A stretch of DNA of 50,598 bases from Tepidibacter formicigenes DSM 15518 (lineage in GTDB: Bacteria > Bacillota > Clostridia > Peptostreptococcales > Peptostreptococcaceae): contig NZ_FRAE01000014.1 of NCBI RefSeq assembly GCF_900142235.1, positions 1 through 50,598 of the forward strand, read 5' to 3'. Below the pieces are notes generated by a model. That model was not told the DNA's origin and did not search any database. It saw nothing but the letters and a program-made list of their open reading frames with translations. The translations under genes and the position numbers were made by a program. Numbering within the stretch: the stretch's first letter is position 1; every line of letters begins with the position of its first letter. Of this stretch, positions 31,683-40,729 are shown piece after piece.

Positions 31683-32811
31683 TAAATTAATATTATTATC
31701 TATGGTTATATTAATACTTACTAGTTGCTGGGATTATAAGGATATAGATCAAAAATGTATAGTTCAATCTGTTGGAATAGATAGAGTTGATGGAAAAATT
31801 GAATTTTCTGGAGAAATAACACAAATTAGATCATCTAAAGGAGGTGGAGGAGCAACAACAGAAAAAGCTCAAGTAAGTAGTGTTTATAAGCTTTTATCTT
31901 ATGGGAAAAACTTTGAAGAAGCCAGAATAAATTACGATTCAGTAAATCCATTTCCTGTATTTTTAGGAGCAATAAGAATAGTTGCTTTTGGACGAGATTT
32001 TGCGAAAGAAGGAATAGAACCTTATTTAAATAGAATTGATAAATTTTATGATTACAGGAAAACAGCACTTGCTGTTGTAAGTCGTGAAAAACCAAGAAAG
32101 TTATTTGCTTTTCCTGTTGATAAAGATATATCTATGGGATTTTTGATTGAAGATATTTTAAGAAGCTTGGAAGAAAAGGGAATGGGATTACATGAAAGCA
32201 TTGGAGAGATACTTTCTTATGTAGCATTAGAGGAGGTTGGATATTTACTTCCTTATGTTGGAATAGAAGAAGAAAGTGTACAATATTTAGGCCTTGCAGT
32301 AATGAAAGATTCAAAACTAATAGGTGTTATACCTCAAGAAAGTAGTGAAGGAATATTATATTTACTTAGCAATAAACCTAGATTAACTGAGGTTATAACT
32401 TTGCCTAATGAAAAAGAAAATAAATATACTGTAATAACTTCTCTTAAAAAAAGAAAAATAAAAACAGAGTATAAAAATAGTAGAGTTATAATAAATATCG
32501 ATTTAGATTTAGGAGCTCAATTACAATATCAATATTATACTTCTTCAATAAGTAATAAAAAAATAAAAATTATAGAAAATAAACTTTCACAAAAAATAAA
32601 AAGGGATATTATAAACAATACTAAAACATCTCAAAAGGAATTTAAGTGTGATTATTTTCAGTTTGCAAAATATTTTAAAGCTGATAATCCCAAAATATAT
32701 AAGAATATAAATTGGAAAGAAGAATATATAAATTCAGATATAAATGTAGATGTTAAAGTAGAAATTAAAAATTTAGGTTTTATAGATCCAAATGCAAAAC
32801 CTAAATATTAA
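31666..32811 (+). CDS. Ger(x)C family spore germination lipoprotein
   Basis: The C subunit is a lipoprotein on the outer face of the spore inner membrane. The signal peptide ends with the lipobox ILTSC (lipidated C21), followed by the family motif WDYKDIDQKCIVQSVGID. EEARINYDSVNPFPVFLGAI and the second-domain block GLHESIGE-like GMGLHESIGEIL are present. It has 381 residues. The ATG follows AAAGGTGAG inside the 3' end of the B gene, so translation is probably coupled. Confidence 0.9.
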   Translation: MIKKFNKLILLSMVILILTSCWDYKDIDQKCIVQSVGIDRVDGKIEFSGEITQIRSSKGGGGATTEKAQVSSVYKLLSYGKNFEEARINYDSVNPFPVFLGAIRIVAFGRDFAKEGIEPYLNRIDKFYDYRKTALAVVSREKPRKLFAFPVDKDISMGFLIEDILRSLEEKGMGLHESIGEILSYVALEEVGYLLPYVGIEEESVQYLGLAVMKDSKLIGVIPQESSEGILYLLSNKPRLTEVITLPNEKENKYTVITSLKKRKIKTEYKNSRVIINIDLDLGAQLQYQYYTSSISNKKIKIIENKLSQKIKRDIINNTKTSQKEFKCDYFQFAKYFKADNPKIYKNINWKEEYINSDINVDVKVEIKNLGFIDPNAKPKY

Positions 32812-32823
32812 AAGGTGAGTAAT

Positions 32824-34260
32824 ATGAATTTAAAAAAAAATAATAAATTTATTAATGTTATAGAAGATATAACAAAGAAAAATTTAGGAATAAATTTAAG
32901 AAAATTATTTGTTATGAATATAGAAATATATATAGTCTATATTTCTCAAATTATAGATAAAGATAAACTATCTAATAGCATTATAAAGCCAATTTTGAAG
33001 TACGATAAAGATGATAATATAAATATAGATAAAATAGCTCATTCTATTATTTATGTAGAAGATATCTCTATAGATAATGATGAAAATAATATTTTAAGTT
33101 CTATTTTAGAAGGTAAATCTGTTATTATATCAAATAATGACGATAATTATTTAATAGCAAATACTACAAAAGTAGAAAAAAGAGAAATTAGTTTACCGGA
33201 AATTGAAAATACATTAAGAGGTCCTAAAGATGCATTTACTGAAAATTTTGATGCTAATTTATCATTAATTAGATATAGAATAAGAGATGAAAACTTAAAA
33301 ATAGATAATTTTAAGATAGGGAAAAGAACTAAAACTAACATTGGAGTAATATATATTGATGATATAGCTAACAAAAATTATGTAAGCGAAATAAAAAATA
33401 GACTACAAAAAATAAATATAGATGGAATAGTTGAATCTGGGTATATTGAAAAGTTTATATTAAATAATGCTTTAGATATATTTCCTCAAGTTGGTCTTAT
33501 AGAAAGATCTGATATGGCTGCTACAGCAATATTAGAAGGAAAAGTTTGCATAATTGTTGAGGGAAGCAATATTGCCTTATCTACTCCTAAAACTTTTATG
33601 GAGTTTTTAGGTTCTGGTGATGATAGATATGATAACACGTATATATCTGTATTTTCGAAAGTTTTGAGAATAGTATCTTTTAATATAGCACTTACATTAT
33701 CTTCAATATATGTTGCAATTATATCTTTTCATACAGATGTCTTACCAGAACAATATATTTTAGCTTTAGCAATGGCAAGAGAAACAGTTCCTTTTAATGC
33801 TGTATCAGAAACATTAATAATGGAGGGAATATCAGAAATACTAAAAGAAGCTAATATAAGACTTCCAAAGCAAATTGGTTCAGCAATAGGAATTGTAGGA
33901 ACTATAGTAATAGGTCAAGCTGCTGTTTCAGCAGGACTTGTTAGTCCGCTTATGGTTATAATAGTATCTCTTTCTACTATGTGTTCTTTTGTAGCGCCTG
34001 ATTATACAATTATGAATCCAATTAGAGTATTAAAATTTTTTATGATTATAATAACAAGCATATTTGGATTATTTGGATTTGTTATGGGTTATACACTTAT
34101 TATAATAAATTTAATTTCAACAACAAGCTTTGGAATACCGTACCTTGCACCTATTGCTCCATTTAATTTTAGTGATTTTAAAAATTATATTTTAGATAAT
34201 ATAACTTTAGCTAAAGAAAGACCTAGATTTTTAAGAACTAAAGATAAAACAAGACAATAA
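32824..34260 (+). CDS. Spore germination protein, GerA family (A subunit)
   Basis: The A subunit of the receptor has a soluble N-terminal part (residues 1-270) and a C-terminal half with about five to six membrane segments. Family blocks are NTLRGPKDAFTENFDANLSL, YIDDIANKNYVSEIKNRLQ, VGLIERSDMAATAILEGKV and the membrane motif AMARETVPFNAVSETLIME. I start it at the ATG 32824, since AAAGGTGAG precedes it and includes the in-frame GTG at 32815. The result is 478 residues. It is last in the operon, an uncommon B-C-A order. Confidence 0.92.
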   Translation: MNLKKNNKFINVIEDITKKNLGINLRKLFVMNIEIYIVYISQIIDKDKLSNSIIKPILKYDKDDNINIDKIAHSIIYVEDISIDNDENNILSSILEGKSVIISNNDDNYLIANTTKVEKREISLPEIENTLRGPKDAFTENFDANLSLIRYRIRDENLKIDNFKIGKRTKTNIGVIYIDDIANKNYVSEIKNRLQKINIDGIVESGYIEKFILNNALDIFPQVGLIERSDMAATAILEGKVCIIVEGSNIALSTPKTFMEFLGSGDDRYDNTYISVFSKVLRIVSFNIALTLSSIYVAIISFHTDVLPEQYILALAMARETVPFNAVSETLIMEGISEILKEANIRLPKQIGSAIGIVGTIVIGQAAVSAGLVSPLMVIIVSLSTMCSFVAPDYTIMNPIRVLKFFMIIITSIFGLFGFVMGYTLIIINLISTTSFGIPYLAPIAPFNFSDFKNYILDNITLAKERPRFLRTKDKTRQ

Positions 34261-34262
34261 GT

Positions 34263-34290
34263 TAAAAACCTCATTTTTATGAGGTTTTTA
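34263..34290. terminator. Bidirectional terminator between the ger operon and dUTPase
   Basis: The perfect 12-bp stem TAAAAACCTCAT / ATGAGGTTTTTA has a loop of four T. It contains the stop codon of the opposing dUTPase gene. Confidence 0.85.
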
Positions 34291-34782
34291 GTATCCTTCT
34301 TCTTGTCTTTGATGATTTATATTATTTTTATGAAGATAAGATTTTTCAATTTCTTTAGGTGAAAAATCAAGTTGTTTTCCAAGATATAAAAATTTAGAAA
34401 ACATATCTATATAATTTTCTTTTAAAAGAACATTTTTAAATAAAGAAATTGAATCAAAGAATTCCAAAAAGCTTTTTGTTAGAGTTTCATTTTTATTATT
34501 TATTGATAATTCATCAATAGTTATATCGTCAAAATTCAAATCAAGACCAATTGATAATATAAAATGAAGGCAATCTACAAATTCTTCAAGTATTATATCT
34601 TTAGGAGAAGGTTCTTTTAAACTCCAAAATTTAAAGCATCTAGTTTCATTAGCAAGCTCACCAACTTCTACTTGAAGAGCAAGTATTTTATGTGAAGTTA
34701 GATTTTCGCTTATAAGGTTGTGATTTTTAGCTATTTTTTCATCTAGTTTTTTTTGAAGATTATATAATTTATTAAGATTCAT
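34288..34782 (-). CDS. Dimeric dUTP diphosphatase (all-alpha, MazG-related)
   Basis: This 164-residue enzyme probably hydrolyses dUTP to dUMP and pyrophosphate, which keeps uracil out of DNA. It belongs to the all-alpha NTP pyrophosphatases: the metal site is ALQVEVGELANETRCFKFWS (E39, E42) and EEFVDCLHFILSIG (E67, D70). KFWS is a signature of the dimeric dUTPase group (PF08761). The ATG follows AAAGGGGAT. It is a single-gene unit. Some homologues act on other nucleotides, so the substrate is inferred. Confidence 0.85.
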   Translation of the reverse strand: MNLNKLYNLQKKLDEKIAKNHNLISENLTSHKILALQVEVGELANETRCFKFWSLKEPSPKDIILEEFVDCLHFILSIGLDLNFDDITIDELSINNKNETLTKSFLEFFDSISLFKNVLLKENYIDMFSKFLYLGKQLDFSPKEIEKSYLHKNNINHQRQEEGY

Positions 34783-34896
34783 CTTAATCCCCTTTCTTTT
34801 ATAAATATTTAAAAAGTAATTCTCACATAAATTATTATATAATATAAATTAAATGAATAATAGTTTTGAAAAAAATTATATACTTTAAGATAAAAT

Positions 34897-34935
34897 TAAA
34901 AGTCACTTATTTTTTAGATAAGTGATTTTTATATT
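34897..34935 (+). terminator. Hairpin with U-tract upstream of the deacetylase gene
   Basis: AAAAGTCACTTAT / ATAAGTGATTTTT (one wobble) with a seven-base loop is followed by ATATTTT. No plus-strand gene ends just upstream, so it might be a leader terminator/attenuator for the gene at 35014, or end an antisense or unrecognised transcript. Confidence 0.5.
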
Positions 34936-35013
34936 TTGAGGAATAATAAATATTTTAATTTAATAAGTATGAAGATAGGGATTTTTTTATTTGTTATTAA
35001 AGGGGAGATCGTG

Positions 35014-35790
35014 ATGAATAAGAAGATAATAAAAATAACATTACTTATGATATTAATCGTTGTTGGAATTACTGAATTTCGTATTATGATTGTAAACTCT
35101 ATTAAAACTAATGGTAGTTTTCTTAATAAATTAACAGATAATACAGAGTTAGTATGGAATGGACCTAGAGACAAAAAAGTAATAGCACTAACATTTGATG
35201 ATGGACCTCATCCTAGAATTACACCTAAAATATTAGATTTATTAAAAAAATATGATGTTAAAGCTACTTTTTTTGTTCTTGGAAAACACGTACAGTTTTA
35301 TCCAGAACCATTAAAAAGAATAAAAGAAGAAGGTCATGAAATAGGAAATCATACCTTTAGTCACATAGATGTAAAAAACACAAGTGAAAAGAAAATACAA
35401 GAAGAATTTGAAAAAACTCAAGATGAAGTTTTTTCTGTAATTGGTGAAAAGCCAACTGTATTTAGACCTCCTTTTGGTTATTATAATAAAGCAGTTAAAA
35501 AAGTCGCCAAAAAGTATGGAGTTAAGATTATATTATGGTCAACTAGTCAAGACACAAAAGACTGGAGTAATCCAGGTGTTGAAAAGATAGTTAGAACTGT
35601 TCTTAATAATATATGTAATGGAGATATTATTTTACTTCATGATTATGTTGAAGGACGTAGTCAAACGTATGAAGCATTAAAAGTAATTTTACCTGAACTT
35701 AAAGAAAGAGGATATAAATTTGTAACAATTTCACAGCTTATAGATATGAATAATAATGAGAATATAAAGCTAGAGATGGTTGAAGATTAA
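35014..35790 (+). CDS. Polysaccharide deacetylase family protein (NodB domain)
   Basis: An N-terminal membrane anchor (about residues 3-25) places the NodB domain outside the membrane. Motifs are ALTFDDGPHPRITPKILDLL (catalytic/metal Asp pair), IGNHTFSHIDV (metal His), FRPPFGYYNKAVKKVAKKYG and IILLHDYVEG. The family removes acetyl groups from peptidoglycan or other glycans; clostridial relatives include the sporulation protein PdaB. I start it at the ATG 35014 after AAAGGGGAGAT; upstream in-frame codons lack a ribosome site. It has 258 residues. Confidence 0.87.
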   Translation: MNKKIIKITLLMILIVVGITEFRIMIVNSIKTNGSFLNKLTDNTELVWNGPRDKKVIALTFDDGPHPRITPKILDLLKKYDVKATFFVLGKHVQFYPEPLKRIKEEGHEIGNHTFSHIDVKNTSEKKIQEEFEKTQDEVFSVIGEKPTVFRPPFGYYNKAVKKVAKKYGVKIILWSTSQDTKDWSNPGVEKIVRTVLNNICNGDIILLHDYVEGRSQTYEALKVILPELKERGYKFVTISQLIDMNNNENIKLEMVED

Positions 35791-35836
35791 AATAGAATAC
35801 TATGAGACTTTTGTTTATAAAAAATGAAAATAAATG

Positions 35837-35865
35837 TTGAATTGTGTATATTATAATGCTATAAT
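35837..35865 (+). promoter_or_regulatory. Sigma A promoter of the rbs operon
   Basis: TTGAAT (35837-35842), a 17-base gap and a consensus TATAAT (35860-35865) lie immediately before the operator. Confidence 0.8.
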
Positions 35866-35866
35866 C

Positions 35867-35897
35867 TAGGTAAACGTTTTAGTAAAACGTTTACCTA
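35867..35897 (+). promoter_or_regulatory. RbsR operator (LacI-type palindrome)
   Basis: A perfect 31-base palindrome has 15-bp arms around G35882; each arm carries GTAAACGTTTT. It covers the expected transcription start just after the -10, where bound RbsR would block the promoter. The central AAACGTTT core is typical for LacI-family repressors. rbsR begins 15 bases downstream, so the repressor controls its own gene. Confidence 0.85.
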
Positions 35898-35911
35898 ATG
35901 GGAGGTGTATA

Positions 35912-36916
35912 ATGGGTATCACAATAAAAGATATAGCAAAATTTGCTGGAGTATCTGCGACAACGGTATCAAAAATAATAAATAATAAGGATGAAAATAT
36001 AAGTGATGCTACAAGACAAAGAGTACTAGATTTAATGAAAGAATATAATTATGTACCTAATAAAATAGCTAAAAGTTTAGTAACTAAGAAAACAAATACT
36101 ATTGGTCTTGTAATACCAGATATAAGAAACCCTTTTTTCCCTGAGCTTGCAAGAGGAGCTGAAGATAGGGCTAATGAAAAAGGTTATAATATAATATTTT
36201 GCAATACAGATGATGATGCTGAGAAGGAAGAAAAATATATAAATATGTTAGTTGAAAAAATGGTAGATGGAATTGTGTTTACAGCATCTTCTAGAAGAGG
36301 TAGTGAATTTAATAAAGGAAATAAGTTTTCTGTTCCTATAGTTGTAGTTGATAGAGATATAGATATAGAAGGAATAAAAGGTAAAGTAACTGTAGACAAC
36401 TTTATAGGAGGGTATCAAGGAACTAAACATCTGCTTGATTTAGGGCATAGAGAAATCCTTTTCTTATCAGGGCCTTTAAAAAGTAAAACTTCTATAAATA
36501 GATTAGAAGGATATAAAAAAGCTTTAAAAGAGTTTAATGTAGATTTTGATGAAGAATATGTTATAGAAGGAAATTACAAAAGTCAGTGGGGATATGAAGC
36601 AGTAAAAAATATAGGTAATAAAATTAAATATACTGCATTGTTTTGTGGAAATGATTTAATTGCAATAGGAGCAATTAAAGCTTTAAAGGAAATGAAACTT
36701 AAGGTACCAGATGATGTTAGCATTGTGGGATTTGATGATATATATATGTCAAGTCTTATTGATCCAGAACTTACTACAATAAGACAACCAAATTACGAAA
36801 TGGGATATAAAGCTATAGATATACTTATAGATGCACTTGAAAATAAAGAAAAGAATGTAAAAAAAATAGATTTAATCCCACAGCTTATAATTAGAAAATC
36901 TACTTTAAAGAGGTGA
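35912..36916 (+). CDS. rbsR: LacI-family transcriptional regulator of the ribose operon
   Basis: The N-terminal HTH (TIKDIAKFAGVSATTVSKII) binds DNA, and the remaining residues form the periplasmic-binding-like sensor for ribose. NTIGLVIPDIRNPFFPELAR and GFDDIYMSSLIDPELTTIRQ are family blocks. It has 334 residues. The ATG follows GGGAGGTG. It heads rbsRKDACB behind a promoter with a perfect palindromic operator; ribosyl binding should release it, but the effector is inferred from context. Confidence 0.92.
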   Translation: MGITIKDIAKFAGVSATTVSKIINNKDENISDATRQRVLDLMKEYNYVPNKIAKSLVTKKTNTIGLVIPDIRNPFFPELARGAEDRANEKGYNIIFCNTDDDAEKEEKYINMLVEKMVDGIVFTASSRRGSEFNKGNKFSVPIVVVDRDIDIEGIKGKVTVDNFIGGYQGTKHLLDLGHREILFLSGPLKSKTSINRLEGYKKALKEFNVDFDEEYVIEGNYKSQWGYEAVKNIGNKIKYTALFCGNDLIAIGAIKALKEMKLKVPDDVSIVGFDDIYMSSLIDPELTTIRQPNYEMGYKAIDILIDALENKEKNVKKIDLIPQLIIRKSTLKR

Positions 36917-36921
36917 AATAT

Positions 36922-37836
36922 ATGAAAAAAATTGCTGTTATAGGAAGCTTAAATATGGATTTAGTAGTTAATGTTGAAAAAATGCCTAAAGTAGGACAAA
37001 CGGTAATAGGTTCAAATTTTAAGGAAGTTCCAGGTGGTAAAGGTGCAAATCAAGCTGTTGCCATGGCAAGGCTTGGAGGAAAAGTATATATGATAGGAAA
37101 AGTTGGGAATGATGGATTTGGGAAAACATTAATAGACTCACTCAAAAAAGATGAGATAAATGTAGATTATATAAAAAAAGAAGAAAATACACCAACAGGA
37201 GTTGCTTTAATTACAGTAAATAAAGATGCAGATAATTCTATTGTAGTTGCTCCAGGTGCAAACTATAAATTATCTAAAGAAGATATAGATGATAGTATTA
37301 AAGTGTTAGAAGAATGCAGTATTGTAGTACTTCAATTAGAAACACCTATTGATACAGTAAAATATGTACTTGAAAAATCTAAATCCTTAAATAAATATAC
37401 TATACTAAACCCAGCTCCAGCAATTAAATTAGAAGACGAAATAATAAAACATGTAGATCTTTTAACTCCTAATGAGACAGAACTTGAAATATTAAGTGGA
37501 GTTGAAATAAAAAAAGAAGAAGATATATTAATTGCAGCAAAAGTATTAATAGATAAAGGAGTTAAAGAACTTATAGTTACTCTAGGAGAAAAAGGATCTT
37601 TATATATAAATAAAGATACTTATAAAATGCATAAATCTTACAAAGTAAAAGCAGTAGATACAACAGCAGCAGGAGATAGCTTTACAGGTGCAATTGCAGT
37701 AGCATTAGTAAATAAAAAAAATATTGAAGAATCTATTGATTTTGCATCAAAAGTTGGGGCTCTTAGTGTTACTAAAGAAGGAGCACAAAGTTCTCTACCA
37801 TATCTTAAAGAAGTTATAGATTTTAAGGGGGAGTAG
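36922..37836 (+). CDS. rbsK: Ribokinase
   Basis: The enzyme phosphorylates ribose to ribose 5-phosphate. It is a PfkB-family kinase: IAVIGSLNMDLVVNVEKMPK, then GSNFKEVPGGKGANQAVAMA, and the catalytic TTAAGDSFTGAIAV with base D252. I start it at ATG 36922 after AGAGGTGA; the GTG at 36913 lies in the rbsR end and ribosome site. That gives 304 residues. Confidence 0.94.
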   Translation: MKKIAVIGSLNMDLVVNVEKMPKVGQTVIGSNFKEVPGGKGANQAVAMARLGGKVYMIGKVGNDGFGKTLIDSLKKDEINVDYIKKEENTPTGVALITVNKDADNSIVVAPGANYKLSKEDIDDSIKVLEECSIVVLQLETPIDTVKYVLEKSKSLNKYTILNPAPAIKLEDEIIKHVDLLTPNETELEILSGVEIKKEEDILIAAKVLIDKGVKELIVTLGEKGSLYINKDTYKMHKSYKVKAVDTTAAGDSFTGAIAVALVNKKNIEESIDFASKVGALSVTKEGAQSSLPYLKEVIDFKGE

Positions 37837-37839
37837 ATT

Positions 37840-38235
37840 ATGAAAAAAGGAAAGCTTATAAATAGTGAAATATCTCATGTGATTTCTAAAATGGGACATA
37901 CTGATATGTTGACTATATGTGATAGTGGGCTTCCAATTCCTAAAAATGCACAAAGAATAGATTTAGCATTAAAAGAAGGAGTACCTTCATTTATAGAAAC
38001 TTTAGACACTGTATTAGAAGAATTAAAAGTAGAAGAGGTTGTTATAGCCTGTGAAATTGAAGATATAAGTCCTAATTTATATGAAAAAATAGTTAAAAGA
38101 TTTAAAGATATAAAAATAACAAAAGTAGCTCATGAAGAATTTAAAAATTTAACAAAAGAATCTATGGCTGTAGTTAGAACTGGAGAATTTACACCTTATG
38201 CTAACATAATATTAAAATCTGGCGTAGTATTTTAA
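37840..38235 (+). CDS. rbsD: D-ribose pyranase
   Basis: RbsD converts the pyranose form of ribose to the furanose used by ribokinase. The sequence is canonical: [20 protein letters not shown] with catalytic H20, [20 protein letters not shown], and the C-terminal [20 protein letters not shown]. It has 131 residues. The ATG follows AAGGGGGAG, three bases after the rbsK stop. Confidence 0.95.
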   Translation: MKKGKLINSEISHVISKMGHTDMLTICDSGLPIPKNAQRIDLALKEGVPSFIETLDTVLEELKVEEVVIACEIEDISPNLYEKIVKRFKDIKITKVAHEEFKNLTKESMAVVRTGEFTPYANIILKSGVVF

Positions 38236-38247
38236 GAGGTGAATTAC

Positions 38248-39741
38248 ATGAAAAAACCTATTTTAGAGATGCAAGACATAATAAAAGTATTTCCAGGGGT
38301 AAGAGCTTTAGATGGTGTAAATTTAAAGCTTTATACTGGAAAAGTAATGGCACTACTTGGTGAAAATGGAGCTGGTAAATCAACGCTAATGAAGATATTA
38401 AGTGGTGTGTATAAAAAAGATGGCGGAGAAATTTATTACGAAGGTGAAAAAATTGAATTAAAAGGACCTAAAGAAGCACAGGAAAAAGGAATAGCAATAA
38501 TACATCAAGAGCTAAACTTGATTCCTCACTTGACTATAGGAGAAAATATATTTTTAGGTAGAGAGCCTATAAACTCTTTTGGAAAAATAGATTGGTCAAA
38601 GCTTTATAAAGATTCTGAAAACCTTTTAAAGAAACTAAGAGTAGATAAAAGTCCTAAAGAGCTTTTAGGGAATTTAAGTATTGGTCAGCAGCAAATGGTT
38701 GAAATAGCTAAAGCACTTTCTTTAAATGCAAAAATAATAATAATGGATGAGCCTACAGATGCTTTAACAGATAAGGAAACTGAAAGTTTATTTAAAGTAA
38801 TAAATGAACTTAAAAATGAAGACAAGGCAATCGTTTACATTTCTCATAGATTAAAAGAAATATTTGAAATATGTGATGATATTACAGTTTTAAGAGATGG
38901 AAAATATATAGGTTGTGAAAAAGTATCTAACTTAGATGAAGATAAAATAATTGAAATGATGGTAGGTAGAAAGCTTACAGATCAGTTTCCTAGGATAAAT
39001 GTTTCAAAAGGAGATATAGTAATTGATGTAAAAAATATTACAAATAAGTACGTTAAAAACATATCTTTTCATGTGAAAAAAGGAGAAATACTTGGAATTG
39101 CAGGGCTTATGGGGGCTGGAAGAACAGAACTTGCTAAAACCTTGTATGGTGCTATAAAGAAAGATAGTGGAGAGGTATATATAAATAATAAAAAGGTAAA
39201 TATAAAATCTCCAAAAGATGGAATAAATGAAGGAATAGCTTATGTATGTGAAGACAGAAAATCAGAAGGATTAATATTGGGACTTTCTGTAAAGGAAAAT
39301 ATGACTATATCTTCTTTAGACAAGCATTCTAGTTTGTTAAAAATATATAAGTCTAAAGAAGAAGGGGAAGTGGATAATTATATAGATAAAATGTCTATAA
39401 AAACTCCTGGAATGAATCAAATTATTAAAAATTTAAGTGGTGGAAATCAGCAAAAAGTTGCTATAGCAAAAGCTATTATGACAGACCCAAAAGTTTTAAT
39501 ACTTGATGAACCCACTAGAGGAGTAGATGTAGGAGCCAAAAAAGAAATTTATGATCTTATAAATATATTAAAAGAGCAAGGAAAAGCAATCATCATGATT
39601 TCCTCTGAAATGCCTGAGGTTTTAGGAATGAGTGATAGAATTATTGTACTTTATGAAGGAAAAATAACTGGAGAATTTGATATGGCTGATGCAACTCAAG
39701 AAAAGATAATGAGAAGTGCAGTAGGAATGAAGGAGGATTAA
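38248..39741 (+). CDS. rbsA: Ribose ABC transporter, ATP-binding protein
   Basis: This is a sugar ATPase with two ABC domains (about residues 1-235 and 245-497). The first has GENGAGKST, LSIGQQQMVEIAKAL and MDEPTDALT. The second has the usual altered Walker A GLMGAGRTE with LSGGNQQKVAIAKAI and LDEPTRGVDVG. I start at ATG 38248 after AAGAGGTGA, giving 497 residues. Its stop overlaps the rbsC start. Confidence 0.94.
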   Translation: MKKPILEMQDIIKVFPGVRALDGVNLKLYTGKVMALLGENGAGKSTLMKILSGVYKKDGGEIYYEGEKIELKGPKEAQEKGIAIIHQELNLIPHLTIGENIFLGREPINSFGKIDWSKLYKDSENLLKKLRVDKSPKELLGNLSIGQQQMVEIAKALSLNAKIIIMDEPTDALTDKETESLFKVINELKNEDKAIVYISHRLKEIFEICDDITVLRDGKYIGCEKVSNLDEDKIIEMMVGRKLTDQFPRINVSKGDIVIDVKNITNKYVKNISFHVKKGEILGIAGLMGAGRTELAKTLYGAIKKDSGEVYINNKKVNIKSPKDGINEGIAYVCEDRKSEGLILGLSVKENMTISSLDKHSSLLKIYKSKEEGEVDNYIDKMSIKTPGMNQIIKNLSGGNQQKVAIAKAIMTDPKVLILDEPTRGVDVGAKKEIYDLINILKEQGKAIIMISSEMPEVLGMSDRIIVLYEGKITGEFDMADATQEKIMRSAVGMKED

Positions 39742-40676
39742 TGATGGATAAAAATAAACTAATGAAATTTAAATCAATAATAGGACTTATTATTTTTTCG
39801 GTTATAATTTCATTTTTAAGCCCAAGGTTTTTAACATTACCAAATATGTTAAATGTATTTAGGCAGACTTCTATAAATGCTGTAATTGCAGCAGGTATGA
39901 CTTTTGTAATATTAACTGGAGGAATAGATCTTTCTGTTGGTTCTGTACTTGCATTTTCAGGAGCTATATGTGCAAGCTTAATAGCATCAGGTACTAATGT
40001 AGTTATTGCTATAATATTAGCTTTAATAATAGGAGGAATTGTTGGAGCAATAAGTGGGGTAATAATAAGCAAGGGAAAAATTCAGCCATTTATTGCAACT
40101 CTTGCAACAATGACAATACTTAGAGGAGCTACATTAGTTTTTACTGATGGTAAGCCAATTAGCTTAGGTAGTAACAAAGGCGCTATAGCTTTTTCAAAAA
40201 TAGGAGCTGGTGAGATTCTAGGAATACCAGTACCTGTATATTTAATGATTTTAGTATTTGCTCTATGCTATTATGTATTGACTCAAACAAGAATTGGTAG
40301 ATATGTATATGCATTAGGAGGAAATGAAGAAGCTTCAAGACTTTCAGGCCTTAACACAACTAGAATAAAGGTATATGTTTATACAATAAGTGGAATACTT
40401 GCATCAGTAGCAGGAATAATAGTTACATCAAGACTTTTCTCTGCTCAGCCAAATGCTGGTTCGGGGTATGAATTAGATGCAATTGCGGCAGTAGTTTTAG
40501 GAGGAACAAGTCTTGCTGGAGGTCAAGGAAGTATACTTGGAACAATTGTTGGAGCACTTATTATAGGAATTTTAAATAACGCACTTAATCTTTTAAGTGT
40601 ACCATCTTATTATCAAATGATTGCAAAAGGTGTAGTAATATTAATAGCTGTACTTTTAGACAGAAAATCAAAGTAG
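39741..40676 (+). CDS. rbsC: Ribose ABC transporter, permease
   Basis: This 311-residue membrane protein with about eight to ten spans forms the ribose channel. Family blocks are TFVILTGGIDLSVGSVLAFS, IQPFIATLATMTILRGATLV and the EAA-like region GSGYELDAIAAVVLGGTSLA. The ATG at 39741 follows AAGGAGG; a second ATG three bases later is possible. Confidence 0.93.
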   Translation: MMDKNKLMKFKSIIGLIIFSVIISFLSPRFLTLPNMLNVFRQTSINAVIAAGMTFVILTGGIDLSVGSVLAFSGAICASLIASGTNVVIAIILALIIGGIVGAISGVIISKGKIQPFIATLATMTILRGATLVFTDGKPISLGSNKGAIAFSKIGAGEILGIPVPVYLMILVFALCYYVLTQTRIGRYVYALGGNEEASRLSGLNTTRIKVYVYTISGILASVAGIIVTSRLFSAQPNAGSGYELDAIAAVVLGGTSLAGGQGSILGTIVGALIIGILNNALNLLSVPSYYQMIAKGVVILIAVLLDRKSK

Positions 40677-40697
40677 ATATTAAGGCAAATGCCTTTA
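40677..40697 (+). other. Small stem-loop between rbsC and rbsB
   Basis: AAGGCA-AA-TGCCTT is a short hairpin in the 53-base gap before rbsB. Such intercistronic stems often stabilise downstream mRNA for the abundant binding protein. It has no T-tract, so it is not a strong terminator. Confidence 0.45.
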
Positions 40698-40729
40698 TAT
40701 AAATTAAAATTAAAGTGGGAGGTTTAAAA

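Noticed and set aside
39641-40072. 143-codon open frame on the minus strand across the rbsA/rbsC junction
   Set aside because: It lies opposite two certain ribose transport genes and has no ribosome site.
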